From: Corythucha ciliata
Taxonomy: Eukaryota; Arthropoda; Insecta; Hemiptera; Tingidae
Assembly: GCA_038030265.1 (NCBI GenBank)
Contig: CM075939.1
Coordinates: forward strand, 15,729,253-15,793,252
DNA length: 64,000 nucleotides
Direction of reading: 5' to 3'
The notes beneath the pieces were generated by a model that saw only the letters and a list, made by a program, of their open reading frames with translations, searched no databases and was not told the DNA's origin. Below, in pieces: positions 34,769-45,699 of this stretch (positions are counted from its first letter, which is position 1; the number at the start of each line of letters is the position of its first letter). The translations under genes and the position numbers were made by a program.

Positions 34769-35021
34769 GATCTGCAACAGCGCGAAGGGACGCTACCAGA
34801 CCGACAGTCGCGAAATCTACGCACCGGAACGACCGGAAAACATCAAAGGAACGCATTGTTATTATTTTCCGCACCAACAAATTGTAATCAGTTGTATTAT
34901 ATTGAGAATATATTGGGGCCTGTTACCCAAAGCAAACAACAGGTGGCGACCGTTAATTTCTTGCATCTTCAACCCTCATCTTCGGGTCGTCCGAACGACC
35001 CCCCATTAAGCCACACCGCGT

Positions 35022-36955
35022 CAAATTTTAGGAGCGAAATATCGCTTTTTCGCAATACCATTGGTTTATTATTGATTTTTCACTCTTCTATTCGTGAATC
35101 GGCATATTTCGTAATTCTAACCGCGAATTACTGCTTTTGTTACACTTTATCCGCGATTTTAGCGCTTTTTCTCAATATTAGCAGTGAAGTAACGTTTTAC
35201 CCCGCGAATTAGCTATGAATTTTTCTTAATTTTACCCACAATTTTAGCTGCGAATAAGCGATTTTTCCACACTTCATCAGTTTTTCTCAATTTCTTCGGT
35301 GAATTAACGATTTTTCTCCATTTCAGCCGCGAATTAGCGATTTTTCTTGTAATGAATTCGGAGTTTTCCTGATTTTACCCCTTATGAGCGATTTTACCCG
35401 TTAATTAGCCGAAGTACGAAGTAGCCTCCGGAAAACGTAACTTGCCATTTTTACTCACATCGTTTCTGTGAATTAACACATTTTCTCAGTTTAACACCCT
35501 AAATAGCCATTTATCTTGATTTTAGTGGTGAATTAGCGTTTTACTTAATTTTATCTGCCCAGCGAGCCGTGAATGAAAGTTTTTTTCCCCAAATTTTGCC
35601 TCGAATTTACGCCTTTTCTGGACTTTATCCGCGAAATGGAACATTTTTCTCATTTATCCGCAGATTAGCGATTTGGTTCTTTTTTAGCCACAAAGTTTCC
35701 TTTAGAAGTCGAGAATTGGCATTTTCGCGCTTTTTCCACACTTCAGCTCTTCTTCACAACTTTAACGGTGAATTGGCGATTATTACACATTTTAGCTGGG
35801 AATTAACGGTTTTCTCCACTTTAGCCCTGAATTCGTGATTTTAGCCGCTAAAAAGCTGTTTTCCCTCTTTTTCATAGTTTTTCCCCCCGAATTAGTGATT
35901 TTTCCCTATTTGCCATGAATTAGCTCATTTTCTCATATTAAGCCACGAAGTTGCCGTTATAATATATCGAGAATTTATGTTGTCGTAATTTCAGGCGTGA
36001 ATTAGCGCTTTTTCGCAAAACCATTCGTTGAACATTGATTCTTCACACTCCTATCCGTGAATTACCATGTTTAGTAATTTTAACCGCGAATTACTTTATT
36101 AGCATTTTCCAAACTTTCAATATCCGCTTACTAGCCACGAGATCAGCACATAAGTGCGCCGTCTAAATTTTGCCCGCCCACAAGGAGGCGTGAATTGTAC
36201 CCACTTCTTGGCCCACGGGCCCTGGGTTGGCCACCCCTGACTTAAGATTTAGTGATTTTTTTCACATTTAGCCATGAACTAGCATTTTTTTTCATTTCAG
36301 TCACAATATTGTCTTTGTACAAGCTGCGAACTTCTTAATTTTAGCCATGAAAAAGCGATTTTTCCTTAATTTCGGCTGTGAAATCGCTCTTTGTTTCGAT
36401 TTAGCCACGAATCGGCTCTTTGTCTTAAACTTAGCCTCGAATTAGCGCTTTTTATCAATTTTCGCAGTGATTTAGTCATGTCACGAAATCACGAATTAGC
36501 GTTGTATTTTTTCTTCTGTTTGAGCGGTCAATCAGCGATGTCTTCACAATTTATTTACACGCCACGAATGAAAGCTTGTTTGTAAGTTTAGCAGCGAATC
36601 AACGAATTTTTCGCATTTAGCACTTTTTCTCAGTTTTAGCTGCGAAATCAGACATTTTTCTTAATTTCAGGAACGAATTGGTGCTTTTTCTTTATTTCGT
36701 AATTCTAACCGCGAACTACTGCTGGGCGTAAAAAATTTTAGCCAAGAATTGGCGCTTTTTCTCAATTTCAGCCATGCAACGGCGGGGATGCTGTTAATTC
36801 GCGTTATTTCTCAATTTTACCCGCGAATTAGCGGTTTTTCAATTTTCTAATTAGCGCCTTTCCTTAATTTTAGTTGCGAATAAGCAATTTGTTCGGATTT
36901 AGCCATGAATTTGTGCTTTTCCCCAGTGTCAACCGTGAATTAGGAACTTGGACAT
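35022..36955 (+). repeat. F1 array, forward, long block
   Basis: Dozens of monomers (ATTTCAGCCGCGAATTAGCG and variants), spacing about 30 bp. The section 35390-35580 matches the hAT-element array near 1735-1900 (TAGCCTCCGGAA, TTGCCATTTTTACTC, AGCCATTTATCTTGATTTTA), a third copy of that higher-order block. A GC-rich interruption at 36175-36240 contains the hAT-like right end. Confidence 0.85.
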
Positions 36956-37384
36956 TTTTCAAGCGCTGGTGTTTCTTGAAGAGGGCTCTTCCACAATGCT
37001 ATTGCTCACATTAAACATTGATTTCTTTAAAGCAAATTTTTAAAATTTTTGAATGGGGATTCAGTAACGTCAAAGGATATTCAATGAAATGGTTAGTGTG
37101 AGGAAGAGGGGGGTAACGTTTTAACATGTTTAGCTTCCATTTCTGGAATGTCCGTCCGCCGTCCGTGCCTTATCTGCCCTCGGATTGCTCGGAAAAACTC
37201 GTTCTTTCGCCCGTAGACTCCATTTTGGATCTAGTTGGTCCTAACGTCTGATCAGTTTGAACAAACTAACTCCCTGGGATTTTAAGGACCAAAATGAGGA
37301 CTTTGAAAGGTTTTGAGATCATAGCGGTGTGGGGTGTCGATTTTCGAGTAATTTCAAGCCGACTTTGACTACATTCATTAATAA
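36956..37384. other. unique spacer between F1 blocks
   Basis: Non-repetitive sequence with no recognised gene. Confidence 0.5.
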
Positions 37385-37660
37385 TAAGCCCATGGGTTTT
37401 TTCTCCATTTTAGCCGTGAATCAACACTTTCTTTCAATTTTGTTCTGCATTAGCAATTTTCCTCAATTTTCAGCAGCAAAATACCGTTACTTTCAATTTT
37501 AGCTGCGAATTTGAGATTTGTATTTTATAATTGAATTGACGCTTTTCATTATTTTAGCCGCGAATTGATGCTTTCTCTCAACTTTAGCAGCGAATGAGCG
37601 CTTTTTAGCCAAGAATATTAGCGTTTTTTTTTTTTTCAATGTCAGCCACGACATTCAGCC
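37385..37660 (+). repeat. F1 array, forward
   Basis: About nine monomers (CATTTTAGCCGTGAATC, CAATTTTAGCTGCGAATT), ending in a T tract. Confidence 0.75.
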
Positions 37661-37719
37661 ACCATCACAAGCTGGACATAAAACCAATTTTCCGTACATC
37701 ATAAATATAGATCTGGGAA

Positions 37720-38260
37720 ATTCAGAGGTTTGAAGATTATGAATCCAAGAGATTGGATTCTTTCAACGTGTCAACCTCGTGAAATTAGATATCTGAAAGA
37801 GGTATGCCCCCAAAATTACTATTTGAATGGGTCAAAACGCGAAATTTTGTTTTTGATACTGCGAAACCTGCGAAAATTGGTTTTTTGGCCGGGCAATCCC
37901 CCAAAATTAGTTTTTTAATTGGCTAACTCCACGAAATGACCTTCTCAATGGGTCAGCAGCGTCACATTGGTTCATAATGAACCATCCCTCAAGGAATTTG
38001 TTTTATAATGAGCCACCTTCGTGAAATTGGGGTTTAATGAGCTAACCCCACTTTTTTGTCTATATTTTTGCAGGGAGCCAACCCCGCGAAATTGGTATTG
38101 AGGTGCCGAATTGTGAAAATTCTGTATTTTAGAATAGCCAAAACCGTGAAATTGCTTTTGAAAATGAGCCAACCCCACGCTTTGTCCTTATTGATAAGGC
38201 CAGAACCACCAAATTGGCTTTCTCAAGTGACCAAACCCGACAATTTATTCTTTTTTGTGG
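37720..38260 (+). repeat. F2 array, forward
   Basis: Monomers read GTGAAATTGGGGTTTAATGA followed by GCTAACCCC, with spacing near 30 bp; variants include CGCGAAATTGGTATTG and AACCCCACG. Confidence 0.8.
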
Positions 38261-38261
38261 C

Positions 38262-38865
38262 TTTAAAACCGTGAAATAACGCTTTTTCCTTATTTCAGCC
38301 TCGAAGTTTCCTCCAGAAATCACGCGTTGGCGTATTCTGAATTTTAGCTGGCTAATGGGCCCCTTTTCTCATCACTTTTCTGTTTACTTTCAGCCATGAA
38401 TTTTTTATTTTTCTCAATATTAAACCGCAAAATTTCCTAAAGAAACCACGAAATGGCGTTTTCTCAATTTTATTAGCTAATGATGTTTTTTTCTTCTTCT
38501 TCTTTTTAAATCTAGCCTGTTCTACCATCTTTTTTAATCAAGTTTTAGCCACCAATGAGCTCTTTCCCCAATTTTAGCCAGTTATTCTCTATTTATCTCC
38601 TCTATTTTGAATTTGTCTCTTTCATTCAAATCTATTCATCTCTATTTTGGCCGTGAATAAGAGCTTTTTTTCTTACTTTCAGTCATTATAGTAGTTAGCA
38701 CAATTAATTATGGTCTAGAAGTTTTTTATCGAGGAATCGTGAATTGTATCATTTTCGTAATTTGATGAACGTGTTTTTTTTTGTTTTTTTTTGTTGTTGC
38801 TGTTGTTGTTTTTTTTTTTACAATTTTAGTGACAAAAGTTAGCGGCGAACTGGGAGCGAGCCCCA
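38262..38865 (+). repeat. F1 array, forward, with T-rich interruptions
   Basis: F1 monomers include two variant units (AGTTTCCTCCAGAAATCACG and TTTCCTAAAGAAACCACG). GTT-rich low-complexity sequence lies at 38770-38820. Confidence 0.7.
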
Positions 38866-38869
38866 CTCC

Positions 38870-38936
38870 ACGGGGTTTGAATCAGCCAACTCCACGAAAT
38901 TGTATTTTTGAAAGAGCCGAACGCGTCAAATAGGGG
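38870..38936 (+). repeat. F2 monomers split by retrotransposon A, left part
   Basis: Monomers GAATCAGCCAACTCCACG and AGAGCCGAACGCGTCAAATA end at the insertion site. The interrupted monomer continues at 41536. Confidence 0.75.
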
Positions 38937-38940
38937 TTTT
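38929..38940. repeat. target-site duplication of retrotransposon A, left
   Basis: AATAGGGGTTTT, identical to 41536-41547. The four T residues merge with the element's poly(A) tail (poly-T on this strand), so the certain part is 8 bp. Confidence 0.85.
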
Positions 38941-38953
38941 TTTTTTTTTTTCA

Positions 38954-38959
38954 TTTATT
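38954..38959 (-). promoter_or_regulatory. polyadenylation signal AATAAA of retrotransposon A
   Basis: AATAAA on the minus strand lies two bases before the A tract that forms the element's 3' end. The close spacing suggests it is part of the 3' end copied during target-primed reverse transcription. Confidence 0.75.
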
Positions 38960-39049
38960 ACATGTTGCAACTGCTATATATACAAATAAGAATTAAATAA
39001 CATCTAGCAACTTCACTTTCACATTACACAGTTTGTGGCTTCACTACAC

Positions 39050-41535
39050 TTATAATGTAGCTACCAAGTCAAGGGGTTTGGTCCTTTTTAGCCGTCGAAG
39101 GTCTCCTGCAGTATCCAGCAAGACGAGTGCCTCGACATTATGGTGTTTGTGGAGCCTTTTTTCGTGCTCCGCTGCTCGTTTTTTGATAGCTTCTGCCACC
39201 GTTTCAATTTGCAGGTCACGATGCAAGTCAAGCCCTCGTACATACCAGGGCGCATTTGTTATCATTCTCAAAACTTTGTTTTGAAAAGTTTGTAAGACTT
39301 TGACATTGCTTTTCTTGGTGCAGCCCCAAAGCTGACACCCGTAGGCCCAGGTCGGCTTCAGAACTTACTGGTATAGCAGGAGCTTGATGGCCATCGAGAG
39401 CTCAGAATGCTTCCCGAGCAGCCAGTACATTTTTCTGAGCTTGGTGTTGAGTTCCTATTTTTTCTTTTTGACGTGAGGCTTCCACCGGAGTTTAGCATCC
39501 AGCGTCATGCCTAGGTACTTCGCCGTGTTTGCAAATGGTATTATTTTCTCATTGAGTTGCACAGGGATTGGGCTGGTCTTGCGATTTGTAAAATTTACAT
39601 GAACAGATTTCTCCTCGTTGAGTTTTATTCTCCACTTTTTTGTCCAGGTGTTTAATTCTTCTACCGCGGTTTGCATTTTGCTAGTAGACTCTTCAACATC
39701 ATTTCCGACTGCAAGAAGAGCTGTGTCGTCGGCAAACGTTGCAATGATTGAGTCCTCTCTTACGGGTAGGTCACTCGTGTACAATAGGTAAAGCACTGGT
39801 CCAAGGACGCTTCCTTGAGGTACTCCAGCCGAAATTTTACGCAACCGCGAATATTCACCCTCATGTTTCACTCGGAAGTGTCTACCGCATAAATAAGATT
39901 TCAGAATTTCGTAGAATTTTTTCGGAAGGAGTTTATTCAACTTGAACTCAAGCCCCTTGTGCCAAACTTTATCAAACGCTTGAGCTACGTCCAAAAAGAC
40001 AGCCGAACAGATTTTCTTTTCTTCCAGAGTAGACTCCACAGCATTCACTATCCGATGGACCTGATCTATTGTGGAGTGTTGTTCTCTGAATCCAAACTGA
40101 TGGGATGGTATGATTCGTTTTTCTTCTAGAATAGGCCTTAGTCTTTTCAGGAGGAGTTTCTCAAAAAGTTTCGAGACTGTAGGGAGAAGTGAAATGGGTC
40201 GATACGACTTCACTTCATTAGCTGGCTTTCCTGGCTTCGCTATCATTATAACTTCAGCTACTTTCCATTGCCGGGGGACGTACTTGAGGCGTAAGGCTGC
40301 GTTGATTAAATACAGTAGCTTCCTAAGTCCCCTTTCGGGCAGCTCCCGCATTATCCTGGCTGTTATCAAGTCATAGCCAGGGGATTTTTTCGTACTGAGG
40401 TTGGTCATAATTTCCGTCCTTAGTTCTTTGATCATTACTGGCCGAATTTCCCTGTTGTCCTTGTTGGGTACGTAGGATACACACTCGTTGGCTGACTGCC
40501 GTGGATGGGACTGGAAGGTTCTTTCCAGATGATCTGCAAATACCTGCACTTTTTCCTTTGCGCTCCTAGCCCATGTTCCTTCACCAGTTCGAATGGGTGG
40601 TATGGGCACTTTTGGCCGCTTGAGGCTCTTAGTCGCTTTCCACAGCGAGTATTCTGTGCCTTTTTCTGGTGTCAAGCCTTCGAGGTACGCCGAAAATTCT
40701 TTGTTCTTTACATGCCTTATAAGCGCTTTCAGCTGGTTACAAAGCTTGTTCAATTTCATCTTATTTTCTGTTGATCGATTCCTTTGCCATATTTTACGTG
40801 CCCGCCTTTTCGCTTGAACCATTTCCCGTTCTTCCACAGGATAGCTGGACCACCGCTTGTGATTGGGATTATTACTCGGCGTGCTACTCCAAGCCGCCTC
40901 TTGTAAGGTTTGCACAAAATTATGCACCTCTTTCTCTAACTGGGCAGGCGTTTGCAGACTTATTGATAATTCAACTTTGGCGTTCACAATCTCCTTGAAC
41001 ATCTCCCAATTGGTCCGCCTATTCGTGAGTCTTTCTGTTTCTTCTTTCATTATTATCGATTCACTAACTGTCATGACTACCGCCGAGTGATCGAATAACA
41101 AGTTTTCGTCGTCCTCAGTGTGTATGTAATTTGATGACAAGCCCTTCACAATGAAGAAGTCAATAAGGCCCGGCGTTTTATTCATATCCTTAGGCCAGTA
41201 GGTCGGTTTTCCTCCTGAATGGAACTCACAGTGCGCTTCTCTTCCAGCCTCAAAAAGTTGTCTTCCTTTCGGATTCTGGATTCTTGATCCCCAGTGTTGG
41301 TGTTTCGCATTAAAGTCACCTCCGATAATGAAGTCATGCCCAAGTCAGTTGAATAGATTAGCGTAGTCCTCTTTTTTCAGCGCATGTCTTGGAGGACAGT
41401 ATATTGCCGCAACTATCATCTCTCTGTCCTTCATAAAGACACTTATGCAAGCTACTTGCATTGCATCTTCTTCTATCTTTTCTTCCTCGTGATGCTTGAT
41501 ATTTTCCTTGATTAGGACCGCAGCTCCCCCTCTCG
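39050..41535 (-). pseudogene. LINE ORF2 of retrotransposon A, endonuclease to C-terminus
   Basis: In one continuous reading frame, high to low coordinates, it runs from RGGAAVLIKEN in the endonuclease, through catalytic GGDFNAKH (about 41297-41323), past a TGA stop (41345-41347), through the open part (41185-39455), a TAG (39455-39457) and a TAA (39365-39367), to TNAPWYVRG and a basic C-terminal end at TAA (39050). The region after the reverse transcriptase matches the C-terminal domain of Jockey proteins. No start codon of its own remains because the 5' part is missing. The three stops each break an otherwise recognisable domain, so no functional protein is expected. Confidence 0.92.
39455..41185 (-). 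CDS. longest open part: reverse transcriptase of retrotransposon A
   Basis: This 576-codon stretch is the only long frame in the window. It begins within the end of the endonuclease (FDHSAVV, residues 31-37, carries the catalytic His). The reverse transcriptase follows: KSPGYD (267-272), YRPISLLP (328-335), FLDVAQAFDKVWH (397-409), AGVPQGSVLGP (453-463), and FADDTALLA (484-492) with the two catalytic aspartates. A thumb-like YLGMTLDAKLRWKPH (557-571) comes next. It would copy the element RNA at a nicked chromosomal site. The first methionine is internal, not a true start, and the frame stops early at TAG. The order and wording of the motifs place it in the Jockey clade. Plus-strand frames over this stretch are shadows. 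Confidence 0.9.
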   Translation of the reverse strand: MNKTPGLIDFFIVKGLSSNYIHTEDDENLLFDHSAVVMTVSESIIMKEETERLTNRRTNWEMFKEIVNAKVELSISLQTPAQLEKEVHNFVQTLQEAAWSSTPSNNPNHKRWSSYPVEEREMVQAKRRARKIWQRNRSTENKMKLNKLCNQLKALIRHVKNKEFSAYLEGLTPEKGTEYSLWKATKSLKRPKVPIPPIRTGEGTWARSAKEKVQVFADHLERTFQSHPRQSANECVSYVPNKDNREIRPVMIKELRTEIMTNLSTKKSPGYDLITARIMRELPERGLRKLLYLINAALRLKYVPRQWKVAEVIMIAKPGKPANEVKSYRPISLLPTVSKLFEKLLLKRLRPILEEKRIIPSHQFGFREQHSTIDQVHRIVNAVESTLEEKKICSAVFLDVAQAFDKVWHKGLEFKLNKLLPKKFYEILKSYLCGRHFRVKHEGEYSRLRKISAGVPQGSVLGPVLYLLYTSDLPVREDSIIATFADDTALLAVGNDVEESTSKMQTAVEELNTWTKKWRIKLNEEKSVHVNFTNRKTSPIPVQLNEKIIPFANTAKYLGMTLDAKLRWKPHVKKKK

Positions 41536-41600
41536 AATAGGGGTTTTGAATGCCCCAAAAACACCAGGTTTTGAAAGGGAACATAGACATCCCCTCCCCC
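41536..41600 (+). repeat. target duplication (right) and resumed F2 monomers
   Basis: AATAGGGGTTTT (41536-41547) is the second copy of the duplication. GAATGCCCCAAAAACACCAGG then continues the F2 monomer interrupted at 38936. Joined across the insertion, the site fits the F2 pattern. Confidence 0.8.
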
Positions 41601-42980
41601 AGAACTCGCATTTTTAAAACCATCTTTCTACTCGTATATGAAGTTCTCCCCTCATGTGAGGCCAAAGAGTCGTCCTTTGACCATTGTATATTCCTTTTGT
41701 ACGTTTCACGACGTGGGGTAAAAAAAGCTTCTACTTTTATGTGCACATGTACGTACCTGTATATAGTATAGCGCCCAATGAACTTAGCGCTGAAACTTGC
41801 CAGATCAAAACGTCCATTCGCCAATACACCACACCCCCACCCATTCATCTTTTTACACAAAAGAGTAATTGACTTCCTGTTTTTTCTCTTCTCTCTCCAG
41901 TTTCCCGACCCATGGAAGTATTTCAAAAAAAAATTCGGCATCGTTTTAGTAACAAATCTCCTGGGAATATTATCATCGTATGGTAGTAGGTCGTGTGGTG
42001 GTTGGTGGGATGGGCGGTTGGGTGTTTCCATTGCTCTGTTGAATACAATTGGTGGTCGAGCTGACTAAAGAAGAAAAAAAAAAAATGCTGTTGATGGAAA
42101 AAGCGAGTTGGCGGTGTATAAAGGCGGTAAAATGAAAATAATTGATTAGTATTGCCTGTGGGGTTAGGTACATTGATTTTCTCGCCCGAGGGATGAAAAC
42201 AAAAAGCGAGAATTTACAAACTATGAAGGTATAGAGGGGTCGTACAAAAGCTTCTGGTCAAAATGGGTTGGGGGGAGGGTAGCTTTTGAAATATTGCCTA
42301 CCGATCAAAGGGATTTTTTGCATGACGACTGTAAGAGCTGGAAGCTGGATAAAAGCGTTATTATTTTTTCAACGATCTAAACGGTTCGTTCATAATTCGT
42401 GAATGCAGAGCGGCCAAATCAATAATTGTTAGGTCAGTTCTACGTACCTATAGGTACTAACCGCAGTAACGCATTAAACCATTCGAGACTCGTCAGTCAG
42501 TTCTTGAACTTAATGTTAACAGTCAGGCCTATGTTTGTTCAATTGCCGAATCGGTACATGGCCCGTAGACACACTCGGTTACAGTCAAGGGTGCCTAATT
42601 GAGGGACGACTCTGTTTCACGCGGGAACGACATGGTCACTTTTGGGGGGCGCGAGTAGCCAGTTGTGCCATTTTATTTAGCGTGAGAGAAATCAGTTCAT
42701 CCATCCGTCAGGTGGAGACGGCCTTGTTCGTTGCGTGAACGAGTTTACGCCCAGTTTACCGTCTTATAGAGTGCGCATTGAACGACAATCTGTAAGAGGC
42801 GAATAAGCAGTTTTGCCCTTCTAGAGCGGCGTGAACAGTCACTTTGGCCACTATTCGGGTACTAATACACATTTTAAATTATTTTCAAGGCACGATAATG
42901 GGGACATTTCATGCAACCACTTTTCGAGAGTGATATAATCTCGATATATAGTTTTGATATGGCGTTGATATGATATAGTT
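41600..42980. other. unique intergenic DNA
   Basis: No gene is recognised. The minus-strand frame that enters the retrotransposon from 42031 is an accidental extension of the endonuclease frame into flanking DNA, not part of the element. Confidence 0.55.
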
Positions 42981-42984
42981 TTGA

Positions 42985-43450
42985 ATGGCGAAATTGACCT
43001 TCGTAGGACAAAATTAACATTGTTAGATCGATACTGATAGTTTCAACTAGAAATTTACAGTACCCAGGACGAAATTGACAGTTTTTGAGACCACATTGAC
43101 AGTTATTTATGACAAAATAGACAGTTTCTCGGGTGAAATGGACAGTTCCCTCCCTGGCCAAAATTGACAGTTTACTGGACGGAATTGTTTTGAGAGTTTT
43201 AAGAACTCGACTTTTTCAGGTGAAGGGACCCAAAAACCTCATGTTGTGAGCACGAATGGTCTGCTGCTGAATCTCGGAATCAAGTTTTTTGATCTTCTGT
43301 TATCTAGGAGGAAATTAACACATTCCAAGTCAAGACTGTCAGTTTCTGGGGCGAAATTGAGAGTTTTTTAATGACGAAATTATCAGTTTTAAGGACGAAA
43401 TTGACAGCTCGACCGAAACTGAAAGTTGCCAAGGGAGGAATTAAGAAAAT
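42985..43450 (+). repeat. F4 minisatellite array, ~21-22-bp monomers
   Basis: Monomers of the type GAAATTGACAGTTTTTGAGAC follow one another at 21-22 bp (GACAAAATAGACAGTTTCTC, GGTGAAATGGACAGTT). A non-array stretch lies at about 43190-43330. Confidence 0.75.
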
Positions 43451-43519
43451 CCATGCTGTCTGAAACCCGAATTCTCGTCAGTGACTGAGTTTGCAATTTT
43501 TAGTGCCTGACTAGTCGTT

Positions 43520-45640
43520 TTGGTGATAGTTTATGTACGAATCGTCATTTCAGGCATTTTTAAGGAACGAATGGTCAAATTGGGCATTATTGGAACGCGA
43601 GCGGTCGTTTTTCAAGGCGCAAATCTATGTCGGTATAGTCATTATGGTGGTGGGAGGAGGGCATAAATTGTCAATACGGCCAGCAGCCCGTTTTATAAGG
43701 CTCGTTCAGTCTGTTCTACCACTTTCAAGGGACGAATTGTCGTTGTCCCTGACGCTTTCCAAAGAGCGCGAATGACCAGTTTGACCATTTTCAGACCGAA
43801 ACTTTGAAGATTGAAATTTTTAAGGCGTTTGGTTATTTCAGAGCACGAATCGTCAGTTCAGCCATTTTCAATGGCCCGGAATGGCTTTTTTGGCCATTTC
43901 AAGGCGCGAGTCGTCATTTTAGGCATTTCCAAGGCGCGAATCGTCATTTGAGCCCATTGACTTTTTCCAGGGGACGAATCGTCTGTAAAGTCAATTTTGG
44001 GGTGCGAGCGGTTAGTTTAGCAATTTATAAGGCATGAAACGCTAGATTCACCATTTTTTGAATGGTCCGAACGTGCAAAAATTTGTTTTTGGCGCAGTGA
44101 AATCCGTGAAATTGTTTTTTTATGTCCAACCAGCAGCAAGTCACATTAGGCATTTTTATGGCATGAATCGTCAGTTAAGGCATTCCCAAGACGCAAACTA
44201 TTAGTTCTGCTATTTTGAGGGCACAAATCGTCTGCATTTTTAGGCAATTTCTAGGCGTGTTGGCTCAGTTTGTCCATTTTTGCACTACGAATGGTAAGTT
44301 TCGCCATTTCACTGGCACGAATTATCACATTTAGCCATTTACAGGGCATGATTTGCCAATCAAGCAATTTTATAGCAATTTATAATCTCAAATCAAATCA
44401 CAAAGTTTATCCAGTACATGAGGTGCATGTAGCTAACCTCGGTCCTCGGTGCGCTATCGCAAGTGGTCAGTTTATCGCTTGAAGGGCGCAAGTATCCCTG
44501 TCTGGCCATTTTTTTGGTGCAGATAGCCACTTTGAAGGCGCGATTCGTCTGTTTAGCCTATGTAGAGCACAAACGATCAGTTAGGCCATTTTTAGACCGT
44601 GAATTGCTGGTACGAGTTGAGTATGCCATTTACAGGGCGTAAATAGCCAGTTTTTAAGGACAGGGTCGTCAGTTTAGACACTTTCAAGGCGTGAAGGCTC
44701 AGTATGGCTAATTCTGACGCATGAATGGCCAATTTTGCCATTTTCAGGACATGAATCATCTGCTTAGGGATTTTCAAAGAGCGAGTTGTCAGTTTAACCA
44801 TTCATTGTAGGCCGCATAGAGTCAGTTTTACCAATTTTATAGGGCGTGAATAGCCAGTTTGGCAATTTTAACGCTGCCAGTATAGCCAGTCCTAGAGCAA
44901 GAATCCGTCATTTTAGTCAATTGTATGTTACGAACACAGTTTTGATATTTTCATTGCGTGAATTATTAGTTTAACCATTTAGAGGACGCAAACAATACAT
45001 ACTGCCATTTTTTAAGGTGCGAATAGCCCGTCCCGCCATTTATGGGGTGCGAATGGTCAGCTTGCCATTTCTAGGGCGCAAATTGTCAGTATAGTCATTT
45101 ATAGAGAGTGAATAGCCAGTGTGATATTTTCAGAGATATTTTCCATTTTTAGGGTTCGTAAAGTCTGTTGGGTCATTTATAATAAGTGCGAGACGTCAGT
45201 TTTGCTTTTTCAAGGACGCAATTAGTCCCGCCAAGCCAACGCCAAATGGTCAGTTTGGGTATTCTTGGCGCGCAAACCGTTGATTTTGGAATATTTAGGG
45301 CAGGAATTGTCTGTTTAGGGTTTTGCGGAGCGTGAATTGTTAGTTTTCCCATTTTAAGAGCGCGTTACGTCAGCTTGGCCACTTTTAGAACGGGAATCGC
45401 TAGTTTTGGCTAGTTGTAGCTCGTGAATGGAAGATTTAGCCAGTTTCATAGAGGGATTCATGATCTTTTCGTGCATTTTCAGGGCTGCACGAACCGTCAG
45501 TCTAGCGATTTTTAGACCGCGTGAAGTCCGTTAGGTTTTTTTTTAGAGCGGTAATTGCCAGTTTGGCAATTTTTAAGGCGTTTTAATGTGGGAATAGGCA
45601 GTGAATTGGTAGCAAGCCATTTTTATTAGAGCGAAGGACA
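43520..45640 (+). repeat. F3 minisatellite array, ~30-bp monomers
   Basis: About 60-70 diverged monomers of the type AAGGCGCGAATCGTCA followed by TTTTGGCCATTT. Spacing is about 30 bp. A few F2 monomers intrude at 44040-44125. This is the largest F3 block; reversed F3 occurs at 25565-26110. Confidence 0.85.
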
Positions 45641-45651
45641 CAATTTCATAA

Positions 45652-45686
45652 GCCTCTCCCTTGACTTAATCTTGGATCCGCGTCTG
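45652..45686 (-). repeat. isolated hAT-type terminus at the end of the F3 array
   Basis: The minus strand reads CAGACGCGGATCCAAGATTA followed by AGTCAAGGGAGAGG, resembling CAGTGGCGGATC-type hAT ends. It lies exactly at the right edge of the F3 block. No left partner was found. Confidence 0.45.
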
Positions 45687-45699
45687 GACCCTGTGATAT

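Larger units (their letters stand above)
32862..35021. mobile_element. GC-rich insertion with internal repeats, LTR-like
   Basis: The paralogous array at 35985 joins sequences that here are about 2.16 kb apart, which defines an insertion. The body is much richer in G+C than its surroundings. It has a TATA-like box (CTATATAAC, 33064-33072), two 129-bp repeats, six copies of a GTTGAGAAGACTCCGG-bearing unit, and near its right side CAACAGGTGGCGACCG, a form seen where an LTR ends and a tRNA primer site begins (34938-34952). A GGTCGT/ACGACC hairpin follows (34985-35000). A truncated LTR retrotransposon dominated by one long LTR is possible. No gag, protease or integrase is seen, and the ends show only AATTTGACG and its inverse. 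Confidence 0.45.
32110..36239. mobile_element. F1 array block between hAT-like ends
   Basis: The left end is CAGGGCCGGCCAGCC followed by GTGGGCCC. The right end, on the minus strand, is CAGGGGTGGCCAACC followed by GGGCCCGTGGGCC, a form often seen at hAT ends. The interior is forward F1 array interrupted by MITE-B (32515-32656) and a GC-rich insertion (about 32862-35021). The flanking 8-mers TGTCTTCA and ACTTAAGA do not match, so single-unit transposition is unproven. Confidence 0.45.
38937..41535 (-). mobile_element. Jockey-clade non-LTR retrotransposon A, 5'-truncated
   Basis: A minus-strand LINE about 2.6 kb long. Its 3' end (low coordinates) has a poly(A) tract read as 15 T (38937-38951), preceded by AATAAA (38954-38959 inverted). 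The second frame ends at TAA (39050-39052), giving a 3' UTR of about 95 bp. The 5' end is truncated inside the endonuclease at about 41535. A 12-bp duplication AATAGGGGTTTT flanks it. The coding frame stays open except for three nonsense codons, with no frameshift, so this is a fairly young dead-on-arrival copy. It landed inside an F2 monomer. Confidence 0.95.

Noticed and set aside
34661..35212. 183-codon open frame
   Set aside because: It crosses from the GC-rich repeats through the LTR-like junction into the F1 array, so it is not one evolutionary unit and has no domain.
39748..41090. Several plus-strand frames of 65-90 codons
   Set aside because: They are complementary-strand shadows of the reverse transcriptase frame.
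41345..42031. 228-codon minus-strand frame as a separate gene
   Set aside because: Only its last ~65 residues are the retrotransposon endonuclease; the rest is chance extension into the target sequence beyond the 12-bp duplication.
43520..45640. CRISPR-like array (regular ~30-bp repeats)
   Set aside because: Units are contiguous and all diverged, with no alternation of constant repeat and unique spacer and no cas genes; the window is eukaryotic.
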